From NCBI GenBank assembly GCA_001872925.1, contig MNYD01000148.1, positions 1 through 5,222 on the forward strand: DNA of 5,222 bases. The letters run 5' to 3'. The notes below the pieces were generated by a model, which saw only the letters and a program-made list of their open reading frames with translations, searched no databases and was not told the origin of the DNA. The stretch is from Dehalococcoidia bacterium CG2_30_46_19 (GTDB taxonomy: Bacteria > Chloroflexota > Dehalococcoidia > GIF9 > AB-539-J10). The position numbers and the translations under genes were made by a program. Shown one piece after another: positions 4,947 to 5,222 of the stretch (positions are counted from its first letter, which is position 1; each line of letters opens with the position of its first letter).

Positions 4947-4997
4947 GGGAGGGGGATAGAGGGAGGGGGAATTTCACCCTCACCCTAGCCCTCTCCC
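4947..4997. repeat. Large imperfect G-rich/C-rich hairpin
   Basis: The left arm 4947-4969 (G-rich) pairs with the right arm 4975-4997 (C-rich) at 18 of 23 positions around a 5-base AATTT loop. The right arm has the CACCCTCACCCTAGCCCTC pattern seen in another common dispersed intergenic repeat. It ends one base before the stop codon of the transposase fragment. There is no T-run after it, so it is not an obvious terminator. Confidence 0.6.
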
Positions 4998-4998
4998 A

Positions 4999-5222
4999 TC
5001 AAGCAACTGTCTTGGCATCAGGGATACAGGTATTATTAAAGATGGCATAATTACAAGACCAATAAGAGTTATGTTTAAGCATTACATTCAGCATGATGAG
5101 CAACTTATGCATACAAGCAGTAAGAGCCACCTTTTTCTCCTTGCCGTTAGCGAGAAGACGCTCGTAAAAGATTCTAATGGTAGGGTTGAAACGGACTGCG
5201 CTAAGAGCTGCCATATACAGAG
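4999..5222 (-). CDS. IS110-family transposase, C-terminal part (cut by window edge)
   Basis: The reverse strand is open from the window edge to a TGA at 4999. It reads LYMAALSAVRFNPTIRIFYE, then RLLANGKEKKVALTACMHKL, then LIMLNVMLKHNSYW. This is the conserved end of IS110/IS116-type transposases (Transposase_20 region), which use a RuvC-like DEDD catalytic domain at the N-terminus, outside the window. IS110 proteins usually stop soon after this Trp, so the last 19 residues (SCNYAIFN...DAKTVA) may be read through the element end into flanking repeat DNA. The element boundary is therefore probably between about 5000 and 5060. Whether the gene is intact cannot be seen. Confidence 0.75.
   Translation of the reverse strand, partial: LYMAALSAVRFNPTIRIFYERLLANGKEKKVALTACMHKLLIMLNVMLKHNSYWSCNYAIFNNTCIPDAKTVA

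Noticed and set aside
4835..5050. Open frame of 71 codons on the plus strand
   Set aside because: It is made of repeat DNA (the inverted-repeat element and the G/C-rich hairpin) and overlaps the transposase end; no coding signs.
5180..5195. GGGTTGAAAC, resembling a CRISPR repeat end
   Set aside because: It codes for the conserved RFNP motif of the IS110 transposase on the other strand and has no repeat partner nearby.

Overview
The window comes from a bacterium, probably an anaerobe. It carries the start of an aldehyde:ferredoxin oxidoreductase gene, strong Shine-Dalgarno sites, sigma70-type promoters, an ECF-transporter S component and the end of an IS110-type transposase. Two dispersed repeat types near the right end resemble those I associate with Dehalococcoidia (Chloroflexota) and some Deltaproteobacteria. 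That placement is a weak inference; nothing here fixes the taxon.

Left part (1-1313, minus strand): a two-gene operon runs leftward from a good promoter at 1284-1313. The first gene encodes a C45/acyl-transferase-like Ntn hydrolase. Twenty bases later an AAAGGAGGTG site starts an aldehyde:ferredoxin oxidoreductase gene that leaves the window after 69 codons. Positions 1249-1553 are a divergent intergenic region with promoters and inverted repeats.

Middle (1554-3712, plus strand): a SemiSWEET-like small transporter, a DUF169 protein and a crotonase-fold enoyl-CoA hydratase/isomerase. The unusual part is a set of CRISPR-like repeats. One orphan repeat begins 2 nt after the SemiSWEET stop. A second contains the stop codon of the DUF169 gene. 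A third, with a degenerate 3' end, lies 38 nt further on. The 38-nt spacer-like segment between the second and third is almost entirely the D-loop/anticodon-arm part of a tRNA-Lys(UUU) gene. The DUF169 gene is thus bracketed by direct CRISPR-like repeats and followed by a mini-array with a self-type (tRNA) spacer.

Right part (3766-4816, minus strand): a clear promoter drives an ECF-transporter S component whose end overlaps the start of a DUF1893 gene by 14 nt, so the two are probably translationally coupled. From about 4865 to the end there is mobile or repetitive DNA: a short inverted-repeat element, a large imperfect G-rich/C-rich hairpin, and the C-terminal part of an IS110-family transposase that continues past the window edge.
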